DNA from: JAABRB01 sp041617635
GTDB lineage: Bacteria > Pseudomonadota > Gammaproteobacteria > Burkholderiales > SG8-39
Length of the DNA: 64,000 bases
Reading direction: 5' to 3'
NCBI GenBank assembly: GCA_041617635.1
Contig: JBFJOO010000012.1
Coordinates: 1-64,000, forward strand
Every line of letters begins with the position of its first letter. Within the stretch, counting starts at the first letter, position 1. Shown piece after piece: positions 34,646 through 42,664 of this stretch. The position numbers were made by a program, and so were the translations under genes. The notes beneath the pieces were generated by a model. That model was not told where the DNA came from and searched no databases. It saw only the letters and a list, made by a program, of their open reading frames with translations.

Positions 34646-35368
34646 CTATTGGGTGGCGGCGGTACTCCCCTTGCGGCGGTTCCACCAGCTCTTCAGGTCG
34701 ATCTGGATGTGCGCGAAGACCATCTTGGGGATGGTGATGGCAATGTCGTAGACCGCGTTCCAGCCGGCCTTCAGCGTGACCGGCAGCGTGATCCACGGCG
34801 CGGCGCCGTAGATGACGATGTGCTCGGCAGTGTCGACCCGGTCGCGGTTGGCGAGCACGCGATCGACGTTGCTCGCGAACGACCAGTCGGCCCGATAGAT
34901 CACTTTCCCGTCCGGGTTGATCACGTAAATCATGTTCGGGAGCAGGCCCCAGTCGTGGTGCCAGCGGCCGTCGACGCTGTCGACGACGATCTTGCGGCCT
35001 TCCCGATACTCGTCACGCGAGCGCTTGGCATAGTCGATCTTCTCCGCGACATCTTTCGCCGGCGCGATGCGCGATCCGGGATGGGCCTCACGGACATAGA
35101 TCACCAGCCACTCGACATCGGGATACTTCTTACGCAGCTTGTCGAACGGCCGCACGTTCTTCACGTACATCGGGCAGGTGAGGCTGCCCGACTCGACGAC
35201 CAGCCACTTGCCCCGGTAATCGGCGAGCTTCACTTCCTTGCCGTCGAGGTCGTGGAACGAATAGTCGAAGTTGGCGGATTCGCCGGCCTTCGGACCGGGA
35301 AAATAGCCGAGCTCGTAGTTCGACATCTTGAATCGCGCGTAATTGTAGGTTTCTCCGCGAGCAGCCAT
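34646..35368 (-). CDS. Deiodinase/redoxin-like thiol protein
   Basis: A 240-residue protein with a thioredoxin-like fold. The sequence around Cys65 (ESGSLTCPMYVKNV) resembles the active site of iodothyronine deiodinase-like proteins, with cysteine (codon TGC) in the place of selenocysteine. The region YRGKWLVVESGSLTCP, the strand EWLVIYVREAHPGSR and WGLLPNMIYVINPDGKVIYR fit the deiodinase/redoxin superfamily. No signal peptide is present. The ATG follows AGGAGGTGATCC. Its role is unknown; bacterial members are probably thiol-dependent reductases or peroxidases rather than hormone enzymes. It is divergent from the LigB-like gene. Confidence 0.8.
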   Translation of the reverse strand: MAARGETYNYARFKMSNYELGYFPGPKAGESANFDYSFHDLDGKEVKLADYRGKWLVVESGSLTCPMYVKNVRPFDKLRKKYPDVEWLVIYVREAHPGSRIAPAKDVAEKIDYAKRSRDEYREGRKIVVDSVDGRWHHDWGLLPNMIYVINPDGKVIYRADWSFASNVDRVLANRDRVDTAEHIVIYGAAPWITLPVTLKAGWNAVYDIAITIPKMVFAHIQIDLKSWWNRRKGSTAATQ

Positions 35369-35565
35369 GGATCACCTCCTGGACTTGTTCCTGAGCCGGA
35401 CCATTCTAGCAATTTGCCGACGCAGACTGAAGCGTTGGCCCTCGGCCGACGATTGTTCACGAACCGGTGCCGAATGGCGGTTTCTGGCGCTGCAACAGCG
35501 CGGCGGCGCGGGCTTGACCCCCCGCGGCCAGAACCATCATGATGGGCGACGGAGCGGATCTGGGC

Positions 35566-36627
35566 ATGGGACAGATACTCGGCATCGGCCTGACGCACTA
35601 CCCCGGGCTGCACATGCTCGACGAGGACATGTGGGTGTTCCTGCGCTTGACGCTCTCCGGAAAGAAAGTGCCCGAGCGCGTCAAGGATCCCCGCAACTGG
35701 CCGCAGGAAATGCGCGCGGAGTGGGCGGACGACGACGGCGCGCGGGCGGGGCGAATCCATCGCGAGCGGTGCCTCGACGCGACGCGTGCGCTGCGCGAGC
35801 GACTCGATGCCTTCAAGCCGGATTTCGTGCTGATCTTCGGTGACGATCAGTACGAGAACTTCGTCGAGGACATCGTGCCGCCGTTCTGCGTTTTCGCGGT
35901 CGACGAGATGGTGTCGCAGCCCTTCGACATCGAGGCCAAGTCGATTCTCCCGAAAAAGAACATCTGGGGCGAGGGACCGGAAACCGTGTTCCGGCACCAG
36001 GGCCACACGGACGCCGCGCGCTGGCTCGTCAATCGTCTCGGCGAGGCCGGCATGGCGGTCCCCTACGCCTACCGTCTGCGCTACAAGCGCGGGCTCGCGC
36101 ATGCGTTCATCAACACGCTGCTCTTTCTCGATGTCGACCGCAAGGGCTTCCCGTACAAGATCGTTCCGTTCCACGTGAACTGCTACGGCGGCGACGTCAT
36201 CCGCACCCGCGGCGGCATGGCGTCGGCCGCCGACAAGCGCGCGGAGGCGGATCCGTCCGCACCAACGCCGGCGGTCTGCTTCGACATGGGCGCCGCCGTC
36301 GCCCGCGCGCTCGCGCGCTCGCCGTGGCGGGTGGCGATGATCGCCACGTCGAGCTGGTCGCACGCGTTCCTGACCGCGAAGAACGACTGGATCTACCCGG
36401 ACCACGCGAGCGACCGGGCGCGGCTCGCGGAGCTGCGCGAGAACCGCTACGCGCGCTGGCGCGAGCTCACGCTAGGCGAGGTCGAGGACGCGGGGCAGCA
36501 CGAGATGCTCAACTGGATCACGCTCGCCGGCGCGATGAGCGAGCTCGGCCGGAAGGTCGAGATCATCGACTGGGTGGAGACGTACGTGATGAACTCGAAC
36601 AAGTGCTTCGCGGCGTTTCCCGCCTGA
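35566..36627 (+). CDS. LigB-family extradiol dioxygenase-like protein
   Basis: A 353-residue protein of the class III extradiol ring-cleavage dioxygenase (LigB) superfamily. Likely metal-site regions are GIGLTHYPGLHM (His11), FGDDQYENF, and SSWSHAFL towards the C-terminus. True members open catechol-type rings with Fe(II), but the superfamily has other activities, and no dedicated LigA-type small subunit gene was found. The start MGQILGIG was chosen because homologues begin at this strand; ATGs at 35539 and 35542 are alternatives. A 31-codon frame and an amidohydrolase_2 gene follow on the same strand, a combination typical of aromatic breakdown clusters. Confidence 0.82.
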   Translation: MGQILGIGLTHYPGLHMLDEDMWVFLRLTLSGKKVPERVKDPRNWPQEMRAEWADDDGARAGRIHRERCLDATRALRERLDAFKPDFVLIFGDDQYENFVEDIVPPFCVFAVDEMVSQPFDIEAKSILPKKNIWGEGPETVFRHQGHTDAARWLVNRLGEAGMAVPYAYRLRYKRGLAHAFINTLLFLDVDRKGFPYKIVPFHVNCYGGDVIRTRGGMASAADKRAEADPSAPTPAVCFDMGAAVARALARSPWRVAMIATSSWSHAFLTAKNDWIYPDHASDRARLAELRENRYARWRELTLGEVEDAGQHEMLNWITLAGAMSELGRKVEIIDWVETYVMNSNKCFAAFPA

Positions 36628-36662
36628 GCAGGCGCGCCGGGAGCGGCACCGACGCGGGTCAC

Positions 36663-36758
36663 GTGACCAGGTCGCCCGATCTCGTCCGCCAGGCGAAGAA
36701 ACACGGCTGGGAGCTCGACGCCGACGGCAATCTGGTCATCAAGCGGCCTGCGGCCTGA
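36663..36758 (+). CDS. Possible small protein, 31 residues
   Basis: A short frame from GTG to TGA between the LigB-like and amidohydrolase genes. It would encode VTRSPDLVRQAKKHGWELD followed by DGNLVIKRPAA. Codon use is GC-rich at third positions like the flanking genes, and the 153-base gap is long for this operon. The helix-then-hairpin pattern (K-K-H-G-W-E-L-D then D-G-N-L-V-I) looks protein-like. I do not recognise a family. The frame continues upstream into the antisense-phase of the LigB gene, so the start is uncertain. Confidence 0.4.
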   Translation: MTRSPDLVRQAKKHGWELDADGNLVIKRPAA

Positions 36759-36780
36759 CAGCACACTGGAGGAATCGGGT

Positions 36781-37848
36781 ATGAAACCGTCGAAGATCCT
36801 TGACGCGGACGGTCACATCATCGAGCGCGATGCCGAGCTGCTCGAGCACCTGGAGCCGCCTTACGCGGGCAACGAAGCGTTGCTCGGGTATCCCTTTTTC
36901 CCCACACTCGACGGCTACAACCGGGGCGCGATCCTCAGCCGGCTCGGGATCCACAAGGATTACACGATCACCGCGCGCACCTGGGTGGACTTCCTCGACG
37001 AGGTCGGGATCGAGACCACGGTGCTCTACCCGACGGCCGGGCTCGCGTACGGCATCATCCAGGACCCGGCCTGGGCCGTCGCGCTCGCGCGCGCGTACAA
37101 CAACTGGTTCACCGAGCGCTATCACCGCGTGAATCCGCGGCTGCGCGCCGTCGCGCTGGTCCCGCTGCAGGACGTGCCGGCCGCGGTCGCCGAGCTGCGC
37201 CGCGCGGTGACCGAGCTCGGAATGGTCGGCGCGGTGCTCACTGCGAACAACGCCGACCTCGGCGTGCGCAAGGCGCTCGGAGATCCTGGTTTCTGGCCGC
37301 TCTACGAAGAGGCCGAGCGGCTCGACGTGCCGATCGCGATCCACGGCGCGCCGTCGTTCAACATCGGAATCAACTTCTTCACGCGCTTCGCGATGACCCA
37401 GGCGCTCGAGCACCCGATCGCGCAGATGATCCAGCTCACCAGCATGGTGATGGAGGGCGTGTTCGAGCGTTTTCCGAAACTGCGAGTTGCCTATCTGGAG
37501 GCCGGGGCAGGCTGGGTGCCCTACATCATGGATCGCCTGGACCGCTCCTACGAGGTCTGGGCCGGAAAGGCGTACCGGGAATTCTCGGAGTGGCTGAAGA
37601 AGCCGCCGAGCGAGTACCTGCGCTCCGGAAGGATCTATTTCAGCTCCGAGGGCGGCGAGCCCTCGATGGCGTATGCGATCGAGCGCATTGGCCACGCCAC
37701 GTTGCTCTATGCCTCGGACTTCCCGCACGAGACCAACATAACGCGCGCGAAACACGAGATCGTGGAGCTATCCGAGCACCCTGATCTCTCGGACGAAGTG
37801 AAACAGGCGATCTTTCACGACAACGCGCTGCGCTTCTACGGCAAGTAG
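36781..37848 (+). CDS. Amidohydrolase_2 family protein
   Basis: A 355-residue TIM-barrel metal hydrolase or decarboxylase. The N-terminal metal motif is DADGHIIE, a histidine appears in PIAIHGAPS and the late aspartate is in YASDFPHE. The family includes ACMSD-type decarboxylases and other aromatic acid decarboxylases. The ATG follows CTGGAGGAATCGGGT. It lies after the LigB-like dioxygenase gene, consistent with removal of CO2 or hydrolysis of a ring-cleavage product; this is inference from neighbourhood. Confidence 0.88.
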   Translation: MKPSKILDADGHIIERDAELLEHLEPPYAGNEALLGYPFFPTLDGYNRGAILSRLGIHKDYTITARTWVDFLDEVGIETTVLYPTAGLAYGIIQDPAWAVALARAYNNWFTERYHRVNPRLRAVALVPLQDVPAAVAELRRAVTELGMVGAVLTANNADLGVRKALGDPGFWPLYEEAERLDVPIAIHGAPSFNIGINFFTRFAMTQALEHPIAQMIQLTSMVMEGVFERFPKLRVAYLEAGAGWVPYIMDRLDRSYEVWAGKAYREFSEWLKKPPSEYLRSGRIYFSSEGGEPSMAYAIERIGHATLLYASDFPHETNITRAKHEIVELSEHPDLSDEVKQAIFHDNALRFYGK

Positions 37849-37958
37849 CCGGAGCCTTGCGGGTCTCAAGGCACCGCTCCTCGCTGCGTCCTTCTCCCGA
37901 CCGCGGCATGGTCTATGCTGAATCGGGCGCCCTGCCCGCCGCCTTGGGGAGAAACGAA

Positions 37959-38495
37959 ATGTCCGTTCCGTGGCGTCGCTGCGTCGTCGGAGCGCTGATT
38001 GGCTTGCTGCTTGGAACGCTCGGAGGCTGTGCCCCACCCGTCATCCACACCAGTCACGACACCTTCAACGTGCCCGCCGATGCCGGGAAGAAGCTGCGCG
38101 CCGGGGGCACCGTCGCCCTGAACAATGCTTACCCGGCCGAGACGAAGGTGAAGATCTTCACCATGGGCGATAGCGGCTGGTTCGCCGATCTCAGGCAGTA
38201 CACCGAGACTGCAATCACCATGCTCGACCGGGAAATGAAGAAAAGAGGCGTCGCCGTCGATCCGCAGGCGGCCAAGTCCGTCAAGTTGCGGGTATACGAC
38301 GTGAGCGCGAGCCCCGGCTGGGTCATCAATTCACAACTGACTCTCGAAGCGCTCTACGGGGACGGCACGAAGAGCACGATCAGGACCGAGAACAGCTCGC
38401 CTTCGGACGCGTGGCGCTCGGTCGACGGCTCCCTGATGTTCGCGGTGAGCCGTCTTCTGGGCGACGATCAGTTCGTCGCGTACGTCAACAAGTGA
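37959..38495 (+). CDS. Hypothetical lipoprotein
   Basis: A 178-residue secreted lipoprotein. The signal MSVPWRRCVVGALIGLLLG ends in the lipobox LGGC, followed by APPVIHTSHDTF. The mature part has alternating strands and helices (TETAITMLDREMKKRGVAVD, VKLRVYDVSASPGWVINSQL), reminiscent of outer-membrane assembly or YajG-like lipoproteins, but I do not recognise a family. The ATG follows GGGGAGAAACGAA. It stands alone between the amidohydrolase and the convergent MetE-like gene. Confidence 0.75.
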   Translation: MSVPWRRCVVGALIGLLLGTLGGCAPPVIHTSHDTFNVPADAGKKLRAGGTVALNNAYPAETKVKIFTMGDSGWFADLRQYTETAITMLDREMKKRGVAVDPQAAKSVKLRVYDVSASPGWVINSQLTLEALYGDGTKSTIRTENSSPSDAWRSVDGSLMFAVSRLLGDDQFVAYVNK

Positions 38496-38516
38496 CTGGC
38501 GCGACGCAGGGGCGCC

Positions 38517-39545
38517 CTAGGCGAGCTCCTTCCGAACGATCGCGGCGCCTTCGGCGAGCGACTTGAGCTTGCCGAAAGCGACATCGCGCGGCAGGTACTT
38601 CATACCGCAGTCCGGCGCCGGAATGAGCCGCTCCGCGCTCACGTAGCGCAGCGCGTCGCGGATCCGGTCGGCGACCAGCTGCGGCGGCTCGATCTGCGGA
38701 TCACCGAGGTCGAGCACGCCGAGCAGGATCCGCTTGTTCGAGAAGTCCTTCAGGATGCCCAGATCAAGTCGCGGCTGCGCCGCCTCGATCGAGATCTGCT
38801 GCGCGGCGCAATCCGCAAGCTGCGGCAAGAACGAGTAGCCGGTCGGCTTCTGGCGCACGACCGCCGCGTAGCCGAAGCACAAGTGCACGACCGTGGGCAC
38901 GGTCAATCCCGCGAGCGCCCGGTCGATCGCCGCCACCGCGTAGCGCTTCGCCGCCTCCGGATCGCTGCGCAGCCAGGGCTCGTCGAGCTGGATGACGTCC
39001 GCGCCCGCGGCCTGCAAGTCGCGCGCCTCCTCGTTCACGACGGCCGCGAAATCCATGGCCATCTCCGCCGCGTCGCGGTAGAACTCGTTCGCCGCCTGCT
39101 GGGAAAGCGTGAACGGGCCGGGGAGCGTGATCTTCGCGAGGCGATCGGTGTTGCGCCGGAGAAACTCCATGTCGCGGACCTCGACCGCCTGGCGGCGGCG
39201 TATCCTGCCGATCACGCGCGGAACCGGCAATTGGCGGCCCGACGGGTTGGTGATCATCGCAGGGTGCTCCGCATCCACGCCTTCGAGCGCCGTCGCGAAG
39301 CGGTTCGAGTAGCTCTCGCGGCGCATCTCGCCGTCGCTGATGATGTCGATCCCGGCGCGCTCCATGTCGCGAATCGCGAGCAGCGTCGCATCGTCCTGGG
39401 CCTGCTCGAGATATTCGTCCGCGACGCGCCAGAGCTCGCGCACCCGGATGCGCGGCACGATCTTCGACAAGCGTGGCCGGTCGACGAGCCAGTCCGGCTG
39501 GGGATAGCTTCCGACGACGGTCGTGGGCAGGAGTTTTTCGGCCAT
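38517..39545 (-). CDS. Core-MetE (cobalamin-independent methionine synthase C-domain) family protein
   Basis: A 342-residue protein matching only the C-terminal catalytic barrel of MetE, about half the size of full MetE. It starts MAEKLLPTTVVGSYPQPDWL, has GIDIISDGEMRRESY, the ITLPGPFTLS strand, DVIQLDEPWL, VVHLCFG with the zinc-ligand type His and PAPDCGMKYLP with Cys313 as another likely zinc ligand. Full MetE transfers a methyl group from folate to homocysteine; core-MetE proteins use other donors or do related methyl or thiol transfers. A 61-codon gene lies 75 bases upstream on the same strand and may be its partner. Confidence 0.88.
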   Translation of the reverse strand: MAEKLLPTTVVGSYPQPDWLVDRPRLSKIVPRIRVRELWRVADEYLEQAQDDATLLAIRDMERAGIDIISDGEMRRESYSNRFATALEGVDAEHPAMITNPSGRQLPVPRVIGRIRRRQAVEVRDMEFLRRNTDRLAKITLPGPFTLSQQAANEFYRDAAEMAMDFAAVVNEEARDLQAAGADVIQLDEPWLRSDPEAAKRYAVAAIDRALAGLTVPTVVHLCFGYAAVVRQKPTGYSFLPQLADCAAQQISIEAAQPRLDLGILKDFSNKRILLGVLDLGDPQIEPPQLVADRIRDALRYVSAERLIPAPDCGMKYLPRDVAFGKLKSLAEGAAIVRKELA

Positions 39546-39620
39546 GCGAACCCTCCCCTGGTATCGCGCAGAGGGTATTGTGATCGTTTCGACGGCCTGG
39601 CGCCTCTTGGTTCGCTTCTG

Positions 39621-39806
39621 CTAGCCGGCAATCAGCCGCTTCGCCTCGCTCTCGACAATCACGGGCGCCTCGTAGTCCCGCCGGGTCATCGGCGCCGACT
39701 CCCAGTGCCTGCCAGCGAAATCGCGTCCATCGGCCTTTGCCGCGCCGAGCAGATCCTGCTTGTTCTTGCCCTCCATGATCTCGTGCGTCCAGGTAACGAT
39801 GTGCAT
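39621..39806 (-). CDS. Small hypothetical protein, 61 residues
   Basis: A 61-residue protein starting MHIVTWTHEIMEGKNKQDLL and ending VIVESEAKRLIAG. The start follows AAAAGGAGTGTT with ideal spacing; a 19-codon in-frame extension was rejected for that reason. It is charged, without membrane segments or signal peptide. I do not recognise the family. Same strand as, and 75 bases ahead of, the core-MetE gene. An AT-richer stretch upstream (about 39810-39860) probably holds its promoter. Confidence 0.7.
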   Translation of the reverse strand: MHIVTWTHEIMEGKNKQDLLGAAKADGRDFAGRHWESAPMTRRDYEAPVIVESEAKRLIAG

Positions 39807-40055
39807 AACACTCCTTTTCGTCTTCAGATCGCACCCGAGTTCACTACAAATTAACCGTAGCATTCCGCGAAGCGCCGGGATGGCGTCAGATCAAAGTGCC
39901 GGTATCGTCAGGCGAGACGGCGTGCGCAAATCTGGTTCAGAATTCCAACTCTCCATATCGATCGAACAGATTATTTCGATCGCGAGCCATGGGATGTCCG
40001 CGGGGTCATATCGATCCTCGACTGTCCGCCAAATCCTCCATCCAGGGATCACGCC

Positions 40056-40724
40056 ATGCACACGAACGTCCACGTCGCCCGCCTCCTGGCCGGATTCATC
40101 GCGCTCCTGCCGCTCGCAGTGACCCTCGGCCTGGTTGCCTGGCTGGCAAGCTTCGTCGCCGCGTTTCTCGGTCCGGAAAGCACCGTTGGCGCGCTGCTCG
40201 TGCGCCTCGGGTTCAACTTTGTCGCGCAGCCGGCTGCCGCGTATGTCTCGGGAATACTGATCCTCGTTGCTGCGATCTATCTGCTGGGGATGATCGTGCG
40301 AACACGGCTTAAGTCCCACATCTCGTCGATCGTGGGAGCGATCATCGGCCCCATCCCGGTGATCGGCCGCCTGTACGGCGTGGCAAGCAAGTTCGTCGCG
40401 CTGCTCGACCGAAAGGATGCGACGAACCTCGACGCGATGACGACGGTCTGGTGCTTCTTCGGCGGCGAGGGCGGCGCCGCGGCGCTCGCGCTCATGCCGA
40501 GCCCGGAGCTCATCATGCTGGGCGGCAAGCCGTATCGCGCCGTGCTCATTCCCACTGCGCCGGTGCCGTTCGGCGGCGGCCTGCTCTATGTGCCGGAGGA
40601 GTGGGTGAAGCCCGCGGGAATCGGCGTGGACGGTCTCACCAGCACCTACGTGTCGATGGGAATCTCGGTGCCGCACGGCCTCGGCGACCCCGTGAAGCCT
40701 CAGGCCCCTACTGCTTCGGCTTGA
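40056..40724 (+). CDS. DUF502 family membrane protein
   Basis: A 222-residue protein with two N-terminal transmembrane helices (AGFIALLPLAVTLGLVAWLA and the stretch near GILILVAAIYLLGMIV), then the typical DUF502 soluble region: IPVIGRLYGVASKFVALLD, ALALMPSPELIMLGGKPYRA, VLIPTAPVPFGGGLLYVPEE. The function of the family is not established. The gene ends 17 bases inside the convergent aldo/keto reductase gene. The 249 bases upstream, back to the small gene at 39806, hold no gene I can support. Confidence 0.85.
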   Translation: MHTNVHVARLLAGFIALLPLAVTLGLVAWLASFVAAFLGPESTVGALLVRLGFNFVAQPAAAYVSGILILVAAIYLLGMIVRTRLKSHISSIVGAIIGPIPVIGRLYGVASKFVALLDRKDATNLDAMTTVWCFFGGEGGAAALALMPSPELIMLGGKPYRAVLIPTAPVPFGGGLLYVPEEWVKPAGIGVDGLTSTYVSMGISVPHGLGDPVKPQAPTASA

Positions 40725-41688
40725 TCTCTTCGCTTCGGTCGGTGGCCGGCGGCGGCGTGCGCGAGAGGGCCGCGATCTCGGCGCGCAGCTCGGACGTCAT
40801 GGCGACCTTGACCGAATCGAGCGACGCGCGCAGCTGATCGACGTTGCGGGCGCCGATGATGGGCGCGGTGACGCCGGGGTGGCTGCCCACCCACGCCACG
40901 GCCATGCTGACAGGGTGAACGTTCCGCGCGTTGCAGAACGCGGCGAAGCTCGCCGCCGTCGCGTGCATCCAGTCCTCGACGTACCGGTTGCGGTACACGT
41001 CGTTCTGCGCGAGGCGTCCGGTCGCGGGCTTGTGCTTCTGCTCGTACTTGCCTGACAAGAGGCCGCCGCCCGCCGGGCCATAGGGCACGACCGCGATGCC
41101 GTTCGCCTGGGCCATCGGCAGGATCTCCACCTCGGCCTGGCGTTTCACCAGGTTGTACATCGGCTGCACGACCTGGACGCGCGCCCAGCGGTGCGCCTCC
41201 TGGATGCCGATGCACTTCTGAATCTGCCAGGCGGCGTAGTTGCTGATCGCCGGGTAGAGGATCTTCCCGGCGCGCACGAGATCTTCCAGGGCGCGCAGCG
41301 ACTCCTCGAATGGTGTGAGCGCGTCGTACTGGTGCAGGTAGAACACCTCGACGCGATCGGTGCCGAGCCGCTTCAGGCTATCGTCGACCGCCCGCGTGAT
41401 GTGGCGGCGCGACCCGCCCCGCGCGTTGACATCCGGGCCGGTCGGGTTGAAGCACTTGGTGGCGAGCACCAGCTCCTCGCGATGGCCGTGGATCAGGCGA
41501 CCGAGGATCTCCTCGGAGCGCCCGGCGCTGTACTGGTTTGCCGTGTCGAAGAAGTTGATGCCGGCTTCCCGACAGGCGCGGTACATCTCTCCCGAGGCAG
41601 GCTCGTCCGCGTCGCCGCCGAAGGACATGGTCCCGAAGCAGAGGCGCGACACCCGCACACCGGTGAGCCCGAGAGTCCGAAAGTCCAT
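40708..41688 (-). CDS. Aldo/keto reductase
   Basis: A 326-residue NADPH-dependent oxidoreductase. The catalytic tetrad is visible as Asp48 and Tyr53 in FFDTANQYSAG, Lys78 in ATKCF and His119 in YLHQYD. The cofactor-binding end has PIIGARNVDQLRASL. It resembles the YajO/Tas-like branch acting on small aldehydes or sugars. The ATG gives MDFRTLGLTG; in-frame sequence upstream of that is not AKR-like. It overlaps the convergent DUF502 gene by 17 bases and is divergent from the ParA gene. Confidence 0.92.
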   Translation of the reverse strand: MDFRTLGLTGVRVSRLCFGTMSFGGDADEPASGEMYRACREAGINFFDTANQYSAGRSEEILGRLIHGHREELVLATKCFNPTGPDVNARGGSRRHITRAVDDSLKRLGTDRVEVFYLHQYDALTPFEESLRALEDLVRAGKILYPAISNYAAWQIQKCIGIQEAHRWARVQVVQPMYNLVKRQAEVEILPMAQANGIAVVPYGPAGGGLLSGKYEQKHKPATGRLAQNDVYRNRYVEDWMHATAASFAAFCNARNVHPVSMAVAWVGSHPGVTAPIIGARNVDQLRASLDSVKVAMTSELRAEIAALSRTPPPATDRSEEIKPKQ

Positions 41689-41856
41689 GCGCGAGACTAT
41701 ATAACGGTCCCGGGCGTCCGGCCGTACGAGCCGGCGCCGGGCGCCGGTGGCCACAGCCGCCGAGAACTGCGTCACACCGCGCGCCGGTGGCCGGAGAAGG
41801 CGGCGAAACGTGTGACATACACCCACCCACTGCGATGAGACATAAGGAGAATCGGC

Positions 41857-42624
41857 ATGGCTGATGCTTTCTCGTGGGCATCACCAAAGCGGACAGGGCC
41901 CGGCATGCGGACGATACTGGTCATCAATTCGAAAGGCGGTTGCGGCAAGACGACCGTCGCGACCAATATTGCCAGCTATTACGCTACCGCCAACGCCCGG
42001 GTCGCGATACAGGACTACGATCCACAGGGGTCCAGCCTGCAGTGGCTCAAGCTGCGCCCGCAGCACCTGCCGCACATACATGGCGCCAACGGCACGCCCC
42101 AAAAGGCCCATCTGCTGCGCACCCTCCAGACCTGGCTGCCGGCGGATTCCGATATCCAGCTCATCGACGCCCCGGGGGGAGTCAAGGGGCTGTTGCTGCA
42201 GGAGGTCGTCGGCAAGGCCGAGATGGTGGTCATCCCCGTCGGACCCTCGTCGATCGACGTCCACGCAACGGCGGACTTTCTCAAGAACCTGCTGCTGCTC
42301 GGACGGGTGCGCGCCCGCAACATCAAGGTTGCCGTGGTGGCCAACCGAGTACGGTCGTCAATGCCCGTGTACGAGCCGCTCGAGCGGTTCCTGCGCTCAC
42401 TGAGCCTGCCCTTCCTCACCCGGATCAGCGATTCGGACACCTACATCCGCGCCGCCGAACAAGGCGTCGGCGTATTCGAGATGGATGCGCACGCCACCGC
42501 GGCAGAACGCGAGGAATTCCGCCCCGTCATCGAGTGGCTGAACAGCCAAATGGCGCCCGCGGCGATCATGAACGACCGCAAGGTCGTCGATCTCTCCGCG
42601 GCGCGGAGGCTTGCCGCGCTCTAG
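41857..42624 (+). CDS. ParA family ATPase (orphan)
   Basis: A 255-residue deviant Walker ATPase. Walker A is KGGCGKTT (residues 26-33), with signature lysine in NSKGG; the region IQDYDPQGSSLQWL and Walker B-like IQLIDAPGG follow. It is most like the small ParA/MinD group that positions protein or chromosomal cargo on the nucleoid. An N-terminal extension of 16 residues precedes the ATPase core; a second ATG at the core (MRTILVINSKGG) is an alternative. AAGGAGAATCGGC precedes the chosen ATG. No ParB, McdB or chemoreceptor gene is adjacent, so the cargo is unknown. Confidence 0.88.
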   Translation: MADAFSWASPKRTGPGMRTILVINSKGGCGKTTVATNIASYYATANARVAIQDYDPQGSSLQWLKLRPQHLPHIHGANGTPQKAHLLRTLQTWLPADSDIQLIDAPGGVKGLLLQEVVGKAEMVVIPVGPSSIDVHATADFLKNLLLLGRVRARNIKVAVVANRVRSSMPVYEPLERFLRSLSLPFLTRISDSDTYIRAAEQGVGVFEMDAHATAAEREEFRPVIEWLNSQMAPAAIMNDRKVVDLSAARRLAAL

Positions 42625-42664
42625 GGCGTTCCCTTCCGGGACTCGGGTTCCGGGGGCGGGGATC

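Noticed and set aside
42625..42664. Terminator between parA-like and rtcB genes
   Set aside because: The short GC-rich convergent spacer has no clean stem or T tract.
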